Shown: positions 16,347 through 25,263, counted from the stretch's first letter. The stretch: 53,781 nt of DNA from an uncultured Propionibacteriaceae bacterium (GCA_936924635.1 CAKZHP010000114.1:1-53781), one strand, 5' to 3'. Translations and numbers: made by a program. The notes: generated by a model from the letters alone, not told the origin.

Positions 16347-17177
16347 GTGCCCGAGGGCCATCACATCCACCGGTTGGCGCTCGACCTCGCGCGCGCGTAC
16401 GGGGGCCGGCAGGTGCGCGTCTCCAGCCCGCAGGGGAGGTTCGCCGACGCGGCTGCGCTGCTCGACGAGACCGAGCTGGAGACCGCCTGGGCCGTCGGCA
16501 AGCACCTGTTCGTCGGCTTCGAGGGCGACAAGGTGGTGCACATCCACCTCGGGCTGATCGGCAAGCTGCGCCCGTTCCCGTGGCCGGGGGGGCCGGGCGA
16601 GGTGCGGCTGCGGGTCGGGACGCCGGAGCAGGGCGTCCACGACCTCACCGGCCCGCAGGTCTGCGAGCTGATCTCGCACGACGAGGCGGGGGCGGTCGCG
16701 GCCGCGTCCGGGCCGGACCCCCTCGACCCGCAGGCCGACCGGGAGCGTGCCTGGGTGCGCCTGGCTCGCTCGTCGAAGACGATCGCCGCGCTGCTGATGG
16801 ACCAGAAGATCTTTGCCGGGGTAGGGAACATCTACCGGGCCGAGGTGCTCTTCCGTCACGGCATCGACCCGTTCCTGCCCGGCAAGGAGCTGCCGCGCAA
16901 GACGTTCGACGCGATGTGGGACGACCTCGTCGAGCTGATGCCGCAGGGGGTGCTCGACGACCGGATCGACACCGTCCGCCCGGAGCACTCGCCGGAGGCG
17001 ATGAACCGGCCGCCCCGCGTCGACCGCCACGGGGGCGAGGTGTACGTGTACAGACGGGCCGGCCTGCCCTGCCTGGTCTGCGGCACCGAGGTCCGCACCG
17101 AGGACCACGCCGCCCGCAACCTCTACTGGTGCCCGAGGTGCCAGAAGCCGAAGCGGCGCCGCAAGACCGCCGGCTGA
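16347..17177 (+). CDS. nei: Fpg/Nei-family DNA glycosylase
   Basis: A 276-residue endonuclease VIII-type glycosylase that removes oxidised bases and cleaves abasic sites. After the initiator, Pro2 and Glu3 are the catalytic residues (PEGHHIHR start). The helix-two-turn-helix (about residues 145-175; KIFAGVGNIYRAEVLF) and the C-terminal zinc finger with Cys242, Cys245, Cys262 and Cys265 are complete. The GTG start is preceded by GAGGAG. The zinc finger and the HH after PEG resemble mycobacterial Nei1 rather than MutM. Confidence 0.92.
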   Translation: MPEGHHIHRLALDLARAYGGRQVRVSSPQGRFADAAALLDETELETAWAVGKHLFVGFEGDKVVHIHLGLIGKLRPFPWPGGPGEVRLRVGTPEQGVHDLTGPQVCELISHDEAGAVAAASGPDPLDPQADRERAWVRLARSSKTIAALLMDQKIFAGVGNIYRAEVLFRHGIDPFLPGKELPRKTFDAMWDDLVELMPQGVLDDRIDTVRPEHSPEAMNRPPRVDRHGGEVYVYRRAGLPCLVCGTEVRTEDHAARNLYWCPRCQKPKRRRKTAG

Positions 17178-17189
17178 GCCCGGCATGCT

Positions 17190-17238
17190 GGTCGAGCAAG
17201 GCACGTCCGAGGTACGAGGACGTGGCGCGTCGAGACTC
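17190..17238 (+). repeat. dispersed hairpin repeat, copy B
   Basis: It begins GGTCGAGCAAGG and has a perfect 7-bp stem, CACGTCC (17202-17208) with GGACGTG (17218-17224), around a loop ending ACGA, followed by GTCGAGAC. The stem sequence differs from copy A but the pairing is kept. Confidence 0.65.
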
Positions 17239-17275
17239 CGCGAGCCGATCGCCAGCGAGGCGGAGCGGCAGCCGG

Positions 17276-17317
17276 CTCCACGAACGCCAGCTCCACGAAC
17301 CCCAGCCCCACGAACGG
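17276..17317 (+). repeat. 15-bp tandem repeat, 2.8 copies
   Basis: CTCCACGAACGCCAG at 17276-17290 is followed by copies at 17291-17305 and 17306-17317 that differ at single positions. It lies in the gap between nei and the mutarotase gene, which otherwise holds only repeat copy B. Confidence 0.75.
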
Positions 17318-17369
17318 CCTGCACCCCGACCTCGTACGCACTTCGCCCCCGCCGCCCCGCGCCCGGCCG

Positions 17370-17381
17370 TAGGTTGGAGCC
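17370..17381 (+). promoter_or_regulatory. leaderless promoter of the hexose-6-P mutarotase gene
   Basis: TAGGTT at 17370-17375, six bases, then ATG. The six bases contain GGAG, so a very short leader with a ribosome site is the alternative. Confidence 0.45.
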
Positions 17382-18206
17382 ATGACCCTTCCTGCACCAC
17401 GACGGCTGTCCGGCGTGTCCAGCGAGGGCGCCGTCTACGACCACGGCGCCCACCTCGTCTCCTGGGCCCCCACCGGCGCGGAACCCGTGCTGTGGCTGAG
17501 CGAGAAGACGCACCTGGAGGCGGACAAGCCCATCCGCGGCGGGGTGCCGATCTGCTTCCCCTGGTTCGGGCCCGGGCGCAGCAAGGACATGCAGCCCGCT
17601 CACGGCACCGCGCGGCTGGCGACCTGGGCGCTCGAGTCCCTGACCGAGGGTGACGAGCCGACGATCACGTACACCCTGACCTCCGACGACGTGCCCGACC
17701 CCCAGGGCAGCTGGCGGGCGACGTACGCGGTCACGGCCGGCGCCGAGCTCACCCTGAGCCTGACGGTGGAGAACACCGGCGACCAGCCGTTCTCCTTCGA
17801 GGAGGCGCTCCACACCTACCTGACGGTCGGCGACGTACGGCAGGTGAGCATCTCGGGCCTCGACGGTGCCGCGTACCTCGACAAGGCACCCGGCGGGGCC
17901 GATGCGACCCAGCAGGGGGACATCACCATCACCGGCGAGACCGACCGCGTCTACAGCAGCACGGCCGAGGTCGTCGTGACCGACCCCACCCTGGGCCGCG
18001 CCCTCTCCGTCTCCAAGGAAGGCTCCGCCACCACCGTGGTCTGGAACCCGTGGGTGGACAAGGCGGCCGCGATGCCCGACTTCGGCGACGACGAGTGGGC
18101 CGGCATGCTCTGCGTCGAGACCGCGAACGCGCTCGACGACGCCGTGGAGCTCGCGCCGGGGAAGTCTCACACCATGACGGCCCGGGTGGGCGTCACGACG
18201 CTCTGA
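17382..18206 (+). CDS. D-hexose-6-phosphate mutarotase (YeaD-like)
   Basis: A 274-residue galactose-mutarotase-fold protein of the glucose-6-phosphate 1-epimerase subgroup. The family pattern is clear: a HGAHLVSW start, IRGGVPICFPWFG at about residues 48-60, AHGTARLATW, then FEEALHTYL and a late VWNPWVDKA and GMLCVETAN. The IRGG-PICFPWFG and HG-AR residues bind the phosphate sugar in characterised YeaD proteins. It stands alone on its own promoter. Confidence 0.92.
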   Translation: MTLPAPRRLSGVSSEGAVYDHGAHLVSWAPTGAEPVLWLSEKTHLEADKPIRGGVPICFPWFGPGRSKDMQPAHGTARLATWALESLTEGDEPTITYTLTSDDVPDPQGSWRATYAVTAGAELTLSLTVENTGDQPFSFEEALHTYLTVGDVRQVSISGLDGAAYLDKAPGGADATQQGDITITGETDRVYSSTAEVVVTDPTLGRALSVSKEGSATTVVWNPWVDKAAAMPDFGDDEWAGMLCVETANALDDAVELAPGKSHTMTARVGVTTL

Positions 18207-18249
18207 CCGAGGTCCGGACCACCAAGGAGCGCTCCGGCGAGCGGTCTCC

Positions 18250-18275
18250 GAATCGTTTCACAATCGTGACCCCCG
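18250..18275. promoter_or_regulatory. candidate LacI-family operator before the sugar-binding protein
   Basis: GAATCGTTTC at 18250-18259 is a GAA-N-CG-N-TTC palindrome with the central CG typical of LacI-family operators. TCAC-N4-GTGA follows at 18258-18269. Either could control the lipoprotein gene at 18339. Confidence 0.45.
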
Positions 18276-18338
18276 GGTCTTCCGCAACACTGCCGGGCCA
18301 GATCACACTGGTTGCGCCACCAGGAACAAGTGAGTTCA

Positions 18339-19643
18339 ATGACGACGTCACGAAGGATGTTCTTGGGCGCGGCCGCAGGGGCTGCCGCCACCGGAGCGCT
18401 CGCGGCCTGCGGCAGCGGGTCGGGCGGGTCGAGCGGCGGAGCAGCCGCCTCGTCCGGCGGCCCGGTCACCATCAGGTTCGCGTGGTGGGGCAACGAGGTC
18501 CGCAACAAGAACACCAACGCGGTGATCGCGAAGTACACCGCCGCCAACCCCCACGTCACCATCAAGCCGGAGCCCGGCGAGTGGACGACGTACTGGGACA
18601 AGCTGGGCACCCAGATCGCCGGCAACGACGCGCCCGACATCATCCAGATGGACGAGCAGTACCTCCAGGACTTCAGCAAGCGCGGCATTCTGGCTGACCT
18701 GGGCAAGACGTCCATCAAGACCGACAAGTTCTCCAAGGGCCTGGTCAACACCGGCACCGTGGGCGGCAAGGTCACCGCGCTCTGCGCCGGCGTCAACGCC
18801 CTGTGCTTCCTGGCCAACCCCAAGGTGCTCGGCGACCTCGGGATGACCCTGCCCGACGACAAGACCTGGACGTGGGACTCGTTCCTGGCCTGGGGTCAGC
18901 AGGTCGCGGCGAAGAAGCCCGGCACGTACGCCATCGACGGCGACGTGTTCTGGGACTCGGTCGCTCGCGCCTACCTGTTCCAGAAGGGCAAGTCGCTGTT
19001 CACCGAGACCGGTCTCGGCTGGGACCCGGTCGACATGCAGGGCTTCTTCGAGCTGATGACCAGGTACCAGCAGGCCAAGGTCATCCCGTCGCCGTCGGAG
19101 AACGCCGACGGCGCGGGCAAGCCGCTCGCCCAGGGCGTGTTCGCCACGGGCAAGACGGCGCTGGGCGTGTGCTGGTCGAACCAGGTCAACGCCTACCAGG
19201 CGGCTGTGGGGCAGGACCTGAAGGTGCTGCGCATCCCCTCGATGGACGGCACCGCCAAGGGGGCCAACCTCTGGTACAAGTCGGGCCAGTACCAGTCCAT
19301 CTCGGCCAAGTCGAAGGTGCAGGCAGAGGCCGCGAAGTTCCTCGACTACTACTTCAACAGCGCCGAGGCCGGTGACCTGCTGCTGGCCGAGCGGGGGCTG
19401 CCGCCGAACGGCGAGATCCTCAAGGGCATCACCGGCAAGCTGGGTGACGCCGACAAGAAGTCGGCGGCCTACCTGCAGGCCATCGAGCCCGACCTGCGCG
19501 ACGCGCCGAAGCCGCCGCCGCCCGGCGTCTCCACCTTCCAGACGGTGATGCGCCGCTACACGCAGGACGTGCAGTTCGGCAAGCAGACCGCGGCCGCCGC
19601 GGCCAAGGGTCTCTACGACGAGACGAAGGGCATGATCAAGTAG
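18339..19643 (+). CDS. sugar ABC-transporter solute-binding lipoprotein
   Basis: A 434-residue family 1 solute-binding protein. The N-terminus has a twin-arginine-like TSRRMFLG motif followed by a hydrophobic stretch and a lipobox ending LAAC, so it is probably exported folded and lipid-anchored. The mature part begins with a Gly/Ser linker and VTIRFAWWGNE, typical of oligosaccharide-binding proteins, with PDIIQMDEQYL further on. No permease or ATPase genes follow, which is unusual; a terminator hairpin comes directly after it. The sugar is unknown. Confidence 0.9.
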   Translation: MTTSRRMFLGAAAGAAATGALAACGSGSGGSSGGAAASSGGPVTIRFAWWGNEVRNKNTNAVIAKYTAANPHVTIKPEPGEWTTYWDKLGTQIAGNDAPDIIQMDEQYLQDFSKRGILADLGKTSIKTDKFSKGLVNTGTVGGKVTALCAGVNALCFLANPKVLGDLGMTLPDDKTWTWDSFLAWGQQVAAKKPGTYAIDGDVFWDSVARAYLFQKGKSLFTETGLGWDPVDMQGFFELMTRYQQAKVIPSPSENADGAGKPLAQGVFATGKTALGVCWSNQVNAYQAAVGQDLKVLRIPSMDGTAKGANLWYKSGQYQSISAKSKVQAEAAKFLDYYFNSAEAGDLLLAERGLPPNGEILKGITGKLGDADKKSAAYLQAIEPDLRDAPKPPPPGVSTFQTVMRRYTQDVQFGKQTAAAAAKGLYDETKGMIK

Positions 19644-19665
19644 TCCGCCGTTCGTGGTCGCCGGC

Positions 19666-19694
19666 GTGCTCCCACCCTGTCGGGGTGGGGGCAC
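19666..19694 (+). terminator. terminator of the solute-binding protein gene
   Basis: GTGC-T-CCCACCC pairs with GGGTGGG-G-GCAC across a TGTCG loop. It starts 22 bases after the stop. Confidence 0.75.
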
Positions 19695-19740
19695 GTCGTG
19701 CCTGTGCCGGAGCCGTACGCTTCTGGGCCAGGGGGAACAG

Positions 19741-21240
19741 ATGGATGCGTACGTGATCGAGCGGGGGCTCATCGTCCGCGACGACGGGTCGGCGTGCCTG
19801 GGGCTGGGGCAGCCGAGCCTCGCGGTGTCCTGGCCACGGCACGCCATCGGCTCCAGCGGGTCGGACCAGCTGGACTGGCGAGCCGTGACCACCGGGGCCG
19901 ACGACACCGAGGTCGAGATCGAGCTGGAGGCCCTCGACCTGCGCGCCTCGTTGCGCCACACGGTGACCGGGGACCGCTGGCGGGTGCGCGCCACGCTGCG
20001 CAACGCGGGGCTGGCCCCGGTGTCGGTGTCCGGCGCCAGCGTGGACGTGTCGGCCGGCCTGGGCCAGGCGTGGGTCTGGGGTGGCGGCGCGGCGGCGGCC
20101 GTGGTGCTGGCGGCCGGCCCTGACGCCTCCCGCCCCTGGGCGCTCTCCCTGCGCCGGGGGGAGCTCACCGACGAGGGGGGAGAGCTGAGGTGGCTGTCGT
20201 CGGGGGAGACCCTGGCTCCTGGACAGAGGGTGGTGCTGGAGCTCGACGGCGTGGCCTGCCCCGACTGGGGTGCTGCTGCCTGGAACGCCCTGCCGAGCTG
20301 GCTGCCCACGACCGCACTGCGTGAGGGGGAGGGGCTGGAGCTGGCGCTCCCCGACGCGGCCGTCCAGGCGCCCGAGTGCGAGGTCACCGAGGACGAGGCA
20401 GTGACCACGGTCTCGGGCACGGGCCGGCGGAGGGTGGTGGTGAGCGGGTCCTTCGGGCGGGTGTCGCTGGACGCCGACTTCGCCCCTTCCCTGACCGCGG
20501 CCGTGAGGGCGACGAGCCGGCAGCTGGCACGGCTCGTACGCGAGGTGCCGGGCGCTGTGCTCCAGGCTGACGGCACCGGCCCGGACGACCGGGCCCGGGC
20601 GCTGGACCGGGCGGCGCGGCGGCTGCTGGTGCTGCAGGCGGCTCGGGAGCACGGCGCGGAGCAGGACATCGTGCGCGGCTGGCTGCTGGAGGGGGTGACC
20701 CATCTCGTGGTCACCGGTGGGGTGGTCGGGGCCAGCACGGTGGCGGCGCTGGCGGGGGAGGTGCAGCGGCGAGGGGACGTCCAGGCCCAGACCGCCCTCC
20801 TGGAGGCGGTCGCCCACCTGGATGCCGCCCCCGGCATGGGCCTGGTGCTCACCCGCGCCTGGGTGGCGCTGTGGGGCGCGGGGGTGGACGTGGCTCCGGT
20901 GCGTACGGCGCTGGAGGCCGTGCTGGCCTCGCCCGACGACAGCGACCTGGCGCGGATCGAGCGGCAGCTGCTGCAGCGGGACGGCACCACCGAGGCGGAC
21001 CTGCTCGGGCGCTGGCAGGGGATGCTCGGGGCAGGCCTGCCGGGGCGAGGGCTGCCGGCCGTCGATCCTGTCGGCATGGCGCGGCTCGTGGCGACGTCGT
21101 CGCTGATCACCGACGCCGGCGCGTCAGGGGCCGCGAACGACGTGGTGACGGCGGCCGAGACGGTGGCCCTGCGGCTCCTGGCCGGGCACGGCGACGACCC
21201 GGACGTGCTGTCCTGGCTGGTGCTGGCTCAGCGCGACTGA
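19741..21240 (+). CDS. protein of unknown function, two-domain
   Basis: A 499-residue soluble protein I do not recognise. The first 250 residues look rich in beta strands, with patterns like those of the beta-sandwich domains that precede glycoside hydrolases. The second half is alpha-helical (RARALDRAARRLLVLQAARE and onward), with alternating hydrophobic residues suggesting helical hairpins. There is no signal peptide or membrane segment. The ATG at 19741 follows a GGGGGAA ribosome site. Lying after a sugar-binding protein, a link to carbohydrate handling is possible, but a terminator separates the two. Confidence 0.75.
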   Translation: MDAYVIERGLIVRDDGSACLGLGQPSLAVSWPRHAIGSSGSDQLDWRAVTTGADDTEVEIELEALDLRASLRHTVTGDRWRVRATLRNAGLAPVSVSGASVDVSAGLGQAWVWGGGAAAAVVLAAGPDASRPWALSLRRGELTDEGGELRWLSSGETLAPGQRVVLELDGVACPDWGAAAWNALPSWLPTTALREGEGLELALPDAAVQAPECEVTEDEAVTTVSGTGRRRVVVSGSFGRVSLDADFAPSLTAAVRATSRQLARLVREVPGAVLQADGTGPDDRARALDRAARRLLVLQAAREHGAEQDIVRGWLLEGVTHLVVTGGVVGASTVAALAGEVQRRGDVQAQTALLEAVAHLDAAPGMGLVLTRAWVALWGAGVDVAPVRTALEAVLASPDDSDLARIERQLLQRDGTTEADLLGRWQGMLGAGLPGRGLPAVDPVGMARLVATSSLITDAGASGAANDVVTAAETVALRLLAGHGDDPDVLSWLVLAQRD

Positions 21241-22049
21241 GCGTCGCGGCGCCAGGTGTGGGGGACCGTGGTGGTGATCGGCATCAGCCCGCACGCCGCC
21301 AGGATGACCCGGCTCATCACCGTGCAGTCGGCGTACAGGAACGTGATGCGTGCCTCGACGGCTGCCCGGGCGCGGGCCTGGGTGAGGCAGCGGTAGACGC
21401 CTCGTCCGCGCCAGCTCTCGGCGACCGCGCCTCCCCAGATGCCGGCGAAGTCCCTACCGGGCACGCGATCGAGCCGGCCAGAACCGATCACCTCGCCGTC
21501 GGCCTCGGCGAGCCAGAGCTCGACCTCGGGGCTGTCGAGCAGGCGCTGGGTGGCCTCGACCATGCCGGGGGACGTCGCGGCCGAACGCAGCCGACTGCAT
21601 GGCCACGACGGCGGTCACGTCATCGGTGGTCGCGGTGCGAACGGTGACGCCGGGCGGGGGCGGGTCGTCGCCGGCCAGGGCGCTGGCGAGCGCTGCCATG
21701 ACGGTCTCGCGCTCGCCTGGCACCAGCCCGCGGGCGCGGAGGTGGGTGTCGAGGTCGACCCGGTCGTGCAGCCGGGCCTCCACTCGAACTCCAGAACGGC
21801 CGGGTCGTCGGCGAACCCGGCGACGGTGCGATCGAGGAGAGCGTCCAGCTCGTCGGGTGCGAGGCTGCCCAGGTCGCGACAGGTGACAAAGCCACGCTCG
21901 GGAGAGGGCCGGCCGATCCACAGCGGCCCGTCGCGGCGTACGTCGGGCATGTCCGCGACCTCGGCCGCCTTGCGCAGCTGCGCGTCGTAGGCGGCGAGAA
22001 GGGCGTGGCGCACGGCGACAGCGTACGGATGCTCGACGGGCGGGGCCAT
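21228..22049 (-). pseudogene. GNAT acetyltransferase gene with two compensating frameshifts
   Basis: The N-terminal part (ATG 22049 to about 21783) and the C-terminal GNAT part (about 21570 to 21228; VELWLAEADGEVIGSG, then WRGRGVYRCLTQARA, the acetyl-CoA loop) share one frame, but the middle 70 residues (LHDRVDLDTHLRARGLVPGE and onward) are read only in another frame. A one-base loss near 21780 and a one-base gain in a run of five C on the coding strand (21567-21571) explain this. Put together, the product is about 273 residues, with an N-terminal extension and a GNAT domain. It is either a pseudogene or two sequence errors. The 3' end overlaps the stop of the previous gene by 13 bases. Confidence 0.75.
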
Positions 22050-22080
22050 GGGTTACGCACGGGCCTGCTGACCGGGATGG

Positions 22081-22151
22081 AGCGGATGACGGGAATCGAA
22101 CCCGCGTAGCCAGTTTGGAAGACTGGGGCTCTACCATTGAGCTACATCCGC
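22081..22151 (-). tRNA. tRNA-Gly(TCC)
   Basis: The reverse complement folds into a full cloverleaf: acceptor GCGGATG/CATCCGC, D-arm AGCTCAATGGTAGAGC, anticodon loop CTTCCAA (anticodon TCC), T-arm GGGTTCGATTCCC and a U discriminator. CCA is not encoded. Confidence 0.97.
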
Positions 22152-22224
22152 GAAGGTGCGTGCTCAGCGTACCGGGTGCCACTTCCCCCGGCGAAACCAG
22201 TGGGCTCTGTGGTCTGCTGGGGGC

Positions 22225-22767
22225 ATGACAGATCTCACGGGCAAGAAGATCGCGTTCCTCTGCAAGCGTGGCGTCGAGCAGCCGGAGCTGACCGAGCCCT
22301 GGGCAGCGGTCGAGCAGGCCGGAGGGACGCCGGTGCTGGTCAGCGAGGAGCCGGGCACCATCACCGCGCTCGTCAAGGACTGGGACCGTGGTGACGACTT
22401 CACCGTCGACGTCACGCTCCACGAGGCGCGCGCCGAGGACTACGCCGGCCTGGTGCTGCCGGGCGGCACGCTGAACTCCGACAAGATCCGTACGAACGAG
22501 CAGGCACAGGCATTCGTGAAAGCGTTCCTGGACGCCGGCAAGCCGGTGGCCCCCATCTGTCACGGCGCGTGGATCCTCACCGAGATCGGGGCGCTGGAGG
22601 GCCGTACGCTCACCTCCACCCCGCGGATCCGCACCGACCTGGTGAACGCCGGCGCCACCTGGGTGGACGAGGAGTTCCACGCCGACGGCAACCTGCTCTC
22701 CAGCCGCAGCCCGCGCGACCTCCCAGCCTTCAACGCCGGGATCGTGGAGGCCTTCGCGAAGGCCTGA
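22225..22767 (+). CDS. DJ-1/PfpI-family protein
   Basis: A 180-residue class I glutamine-amidotransferase-like protein of the PfpI/DJ-1 group, variously described as protease, glyoxalase III or deglycase. The nucleophile elbow is AICHGAW in the form APICHGAW at about residues 110-117 with Cys113, and a Glu lies in the expected early position (EQPELTEPW). The ATG at 22225 gives the usual GKKIAFL start. It lies between two tRNA genes on the opposite strand. Confidence 0.88.
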   Translation: MTDLTGKKIAFLCKRGVEQPELTEPWAAVEQAGGTPVLVSEEPGTITALVKDWDRGDDFTVDVTLHEARAEDYAGLVLPGGTLNSDKIRTNEQAQAFVKAFLDAGKPVAPICHGAWILTEIGALEGRTLTSTPRIRTDLVNAGATWVDEEFHADGNLLSSRSPRDLPAFNAGIVEAFAKA

Positions 22768-22773
22768 GCAGCG

Positions 22774-23313
22774 TCAGGCGCCGGCCTTCTCGAACGCGGA
22801 CGCGTACGAAGAGGCTTGCGCCGGCGTCAGCTTGCCGGACACCCGGAGGAGTGCCCCACCGGCCAGCGTGTGGTACTCGGTCCCCAGAGCGGGGGCGCCC
22901 TTGAGGATCGCGAGGATGTACTCCGAACGAGCCTTGGCCTCTGCGGCAGTCGGGTAGACCTCGATGGTCGCGCCGCAGTCCGTCCCCAGTGTCGTGCACG
23001 CGCCCGCGGCGTCGTAGAGGATGGCTGCCGACGTCGGACCGCCGGGGCGGCCCAGTCGCGTGTTGGGGTCGGTCTCAGGGGTCAGTCGCACGATTTTCTG
23101 TGTCGACGCCTGCTTGATCTGCTCGGCCAGCACCCCAGCCTCCTTGGCGGCCTGGGGAGTGGGGGAGGGCGTCGGTGTCGGGGTCGCCGTGACGGTCACG
23201 GTCGTTGTCGGACCATGCGCGGTCACGGTCACCGTGGGAGCAGCGGCTGGCGTACCGGCGCAGCCCGACATCGCGACGGCGGCGGTCATGAGAAGAAGGT
23301 GGGCGCGCTTCAC
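22774..23313 (-). CDS. secreted lipoprotein of unknown function
   Basis: A 179-residue lipoprotein: signal peptide with lipobox MSGC (Cys18), a Thr/Val/Pro-rich linker (about residues 25-55, with repeated TVTVT and TPTP), then a compact domain with two cysteines (CTTLGTDC) likely to form a disulfide. I do not recognise the domain. It is convergent with the DJ-1 gene, 6 bases apart. Confidence 0.8.
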   Translation of the reverse strand: MKRAHLLLMTAAVAMSGCAGTPAAAPTVTVTAHGPTTTVTVTATPTPTPSPTPQAAKEAGVLAEQIKQASTQKIVRLTPETDPNTRLGRPGGPTSAAILYDAAGACTTLGTDCGATIEVYPTAAEAKARSEYILAILKGAPALGTEYHTLAGGALLRVSGKLTPAQASSYASAFEKAGA

Positions 23314-23361
23314 GAAGGTCCTCGCATCTCGTTCCGCGGTGACTCATTCGTCGCGGTGGAG

Positions 23362-23434
23362 TCGGGGCGACAGGACTCGAACCTGCGGTCTCCTGCTCCC
23401 AAAGCAGGCGCGCTAGCCACTACGCTACGCCCCG
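23362..23434 (-). tRNA. tRNA-Pro(TGG)
   Basis: The reverse complement is a complete tRNA: acceptor CGGGGCG/CGCCCCG, anticodon stem CCTGC/GCAGG with loop TTTGGGA (anticodon TGG), T-arm with GGTTCGAGTCC, A discriminator. It lies upstream of tig, as in other actinobacteria. Confidence 0.97.
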
Positions 23435-23606
23435 GACGGCCCCGTCACTCTACCCCGGTCACGCTCTCGTGTCGCCTGTCAGCGGCGCGTACGGGCGCGG
23501 GACGTGATTCGTCGCCAGTCAGGCGAGCCGATAGCATGACGGGCGCGCTGGCGCCGTACGCAAAGAGCGGCGCCGCCCCCGTTTCGTCCAACCGTCAGGA
23601 GCACTC

Positions 23607-25241
23607 GTGCCCAGCACCGTCGAGCAGCTCAGCCCCACCCGGGTGAAGCTCACCGTCGAGATCCCGTTCAGCGACCTCAAGCCGTCGCTCGACAAGGCCT
23701 ACCAGCAGATCGCGTCGCAGGTGACCATCCCGGGGTTCCGCAAGGGCAAGGTGCCGTCCGCCATCATCGATCAGCGGTTCGGCCGCGCCTCGGTGCTGCA
23801 GGAGGCGATCAACGAGACCATCCCCGATGCGTACGGCCGGGCGGTCGCCGAGAACAACATCACTCCGCTGTCGCAGCCGGAGATCGAGCTCACCAAGCTC
23901 GAGGACGGCGACGTCGTGGAGTTCGTGGCCGAGGTCGACGTGCGCCCCGACTTCGACGTACCCGACTTCTCGCAGGTGAAGGTGTCGGTCGACGACCTGG
24001 AGGTCGGTGACGACGCCGTCGACGAGCGGGTCGAGCTGCTCCGCAAGCGCTTCGCCACGCAGACTGAGGTCGTTCGCGCCGCTGCAGCCGGCGACGTCGT
24101 GACGCTGGACCTGCAGGCCGCGCAGGACGGGGTCGACCTGGACGACGCCAAGGCTGAGGGCGTGACGTACGAGGTCGGGTCGGGCGGCATGCTCGACGGT
24201 CTCGACGACGCAGTCACCGGGCTCAAGGCGGGGGAGAAGGCCACCTTCTCCTCGAAGCTCGCCGGTGGCTCGATGCGCGACCAGGAGGCAGACATCACGG
24301 TCACGGTCACCAAGGTGGCCGAGCAGGAGCTGCCCGCCCTGGACGACGACTTCGCCCAGATGGTGAGCGAGTTCGACACGGTCGAGGAGATGCGCTCCGA
24401 CCTCGCCGAGGGCGCGACCCGCCAGGCCCGTCTGGTGCAGGCCAACCAGGCCCGCGACAAGGTGCTCGAGGCGCTGCTGGAGATCACCCCCTTCGAGCTG
24501 CCGACCGCCCTGGTCGAGGCCGAGCGGTCCCAGCGCCGTGAGCAGATCACCAACCAGCTCGCGCAGGCCGGCCTCACGCTGGAGCAGTACCTCGCCGACA
24601 CCGAGGAAGGCCCCAAGACCGAGGACGAGTTCTGGGCCGAGATCGAGAAGTCGAGCGAGCAGGCGTTCCGCGCCCAGATCCTCCTCGACAAGATCGCCGA
24701 CGACCGCCAGATCGGGGTCGACCAGCAGGATCTCACCGCGCTGATCTTCCGCAAGGCGTCCGAGAACGGCACCAGCCCCGAGCAGGAGCTCCAGCACATG
24801 CAGGAGCACAACCACATGCCCGAGTGGCTGGGCGAGGTGCGCCGTGGCAAGGCGCTCGGCCTGATCGTGTCTGCTGCCGAGATCACCTCCGCCGACGGCT
24901 CGAAGGTCGACCTCGCCCGCCTGCAGGGTGACGGCACGTACGCCGAGAACGCTCCCGTGTACGAGGACGAGGACGCCTCCGGCGAGGACGCCCAGACCGA
25001 GGCGGCCCCAGACGAGCGGGCGCTGGTCGACGAGACGCCGGCCGCTGACGCCGAGGCCTCCGAGGCGGCGCCGAAGGCGAAGAAGACCACCAAGGCGGCC
25101 AAGCCCGCTGCCGAGGATGCGGCCGAGACGCCGGCCAAGCCCGCCAACGCCGCCCCGACGAAGAAGGCCGATGCGCCCGCCGAGGAGGCCGTGGCTCCTG
25201 CGAAGGCGCCGAGGAAGAAGGCTGCTTCGACCAAGGAGTGA
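23607..25241 (+). CDS. tig: trigger factor with long Lys/Ala-rich tail
   Basis: A 544-residue trigger factor, the ribosome-bound chaperone and prolyl isomerase. The ribosome-docking signature GFRKGKVP is at residues 44-51, the FKBP-type PPIase domain spans about 150-245, and the helical C-terminal arms run to about 430. Beyond that comes an extra tail of about 110 residues, first acidic (DEDASGEDAQTE) and then Ala/Lys/Pro-rich with KK clusters, which makes the protein roughly 80-100 residues longer than usual. The GTG start is preceded by AGGAG. It heads the clp region and is closed by a strong terminator. Confidence 0.96.
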   Translation: MPSTVEQLSPTRVKLTVEIPFSDLKPSLDKAYQQIASQVTIPGFRKGKVPSAIIDQRFGRASVLQEAINETIPDAYGRAVAENNITPLSQPEIELTKLEDGDVVEFVAEVDVRPDFDVPDFSQVKVSVDDLEVGDDAVDERVELLRKRFATQTEVVRAAAAGDVVTLDLQAAQDGVDLDDAKAEGVTYEVGSGGMLDGLDDAVTGLKAGEKATFSSKLAGGSMRDQEADITVTVTKVAEQELPALDDDFAQMVSEFDTVEEMRSDLAEGATRQARLVQANQARDKVLEALLEITPFELPTALVEAERSQRREQITNQLAQAGLTLEQYLADTEEGPKTEDEFWAEIEKSSEQAFRAQILLDKIADDRQIGVDQQDLTALIFRKASENGTSPEQELQHMQEHNHMPEWLGEVRRGKALGLIVSAAEITSADGSKVDLARLQGDGTYAENAPVYEDEDASGEDAQTEAAPDERALVDETPAADAEASEAAPKAKKTTKAAKPAAEDAAETPAKPANAAPTKKADAPAEEAVAPAKAPRKKAASTKE

Positions 25242-25263
25242 CCTCGACGACCTGACTCACAAC

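Noticed and set aside
18348..21110. A 920-codon open frame on the minus strand opposite the solute-binding protein and the unknown protein
   Set aside because: Its translation is low-complexity Ser/Arg/Pro-rich with no family match, and the plus strand carries clear genes. Long antisense frames are common at this GC content.
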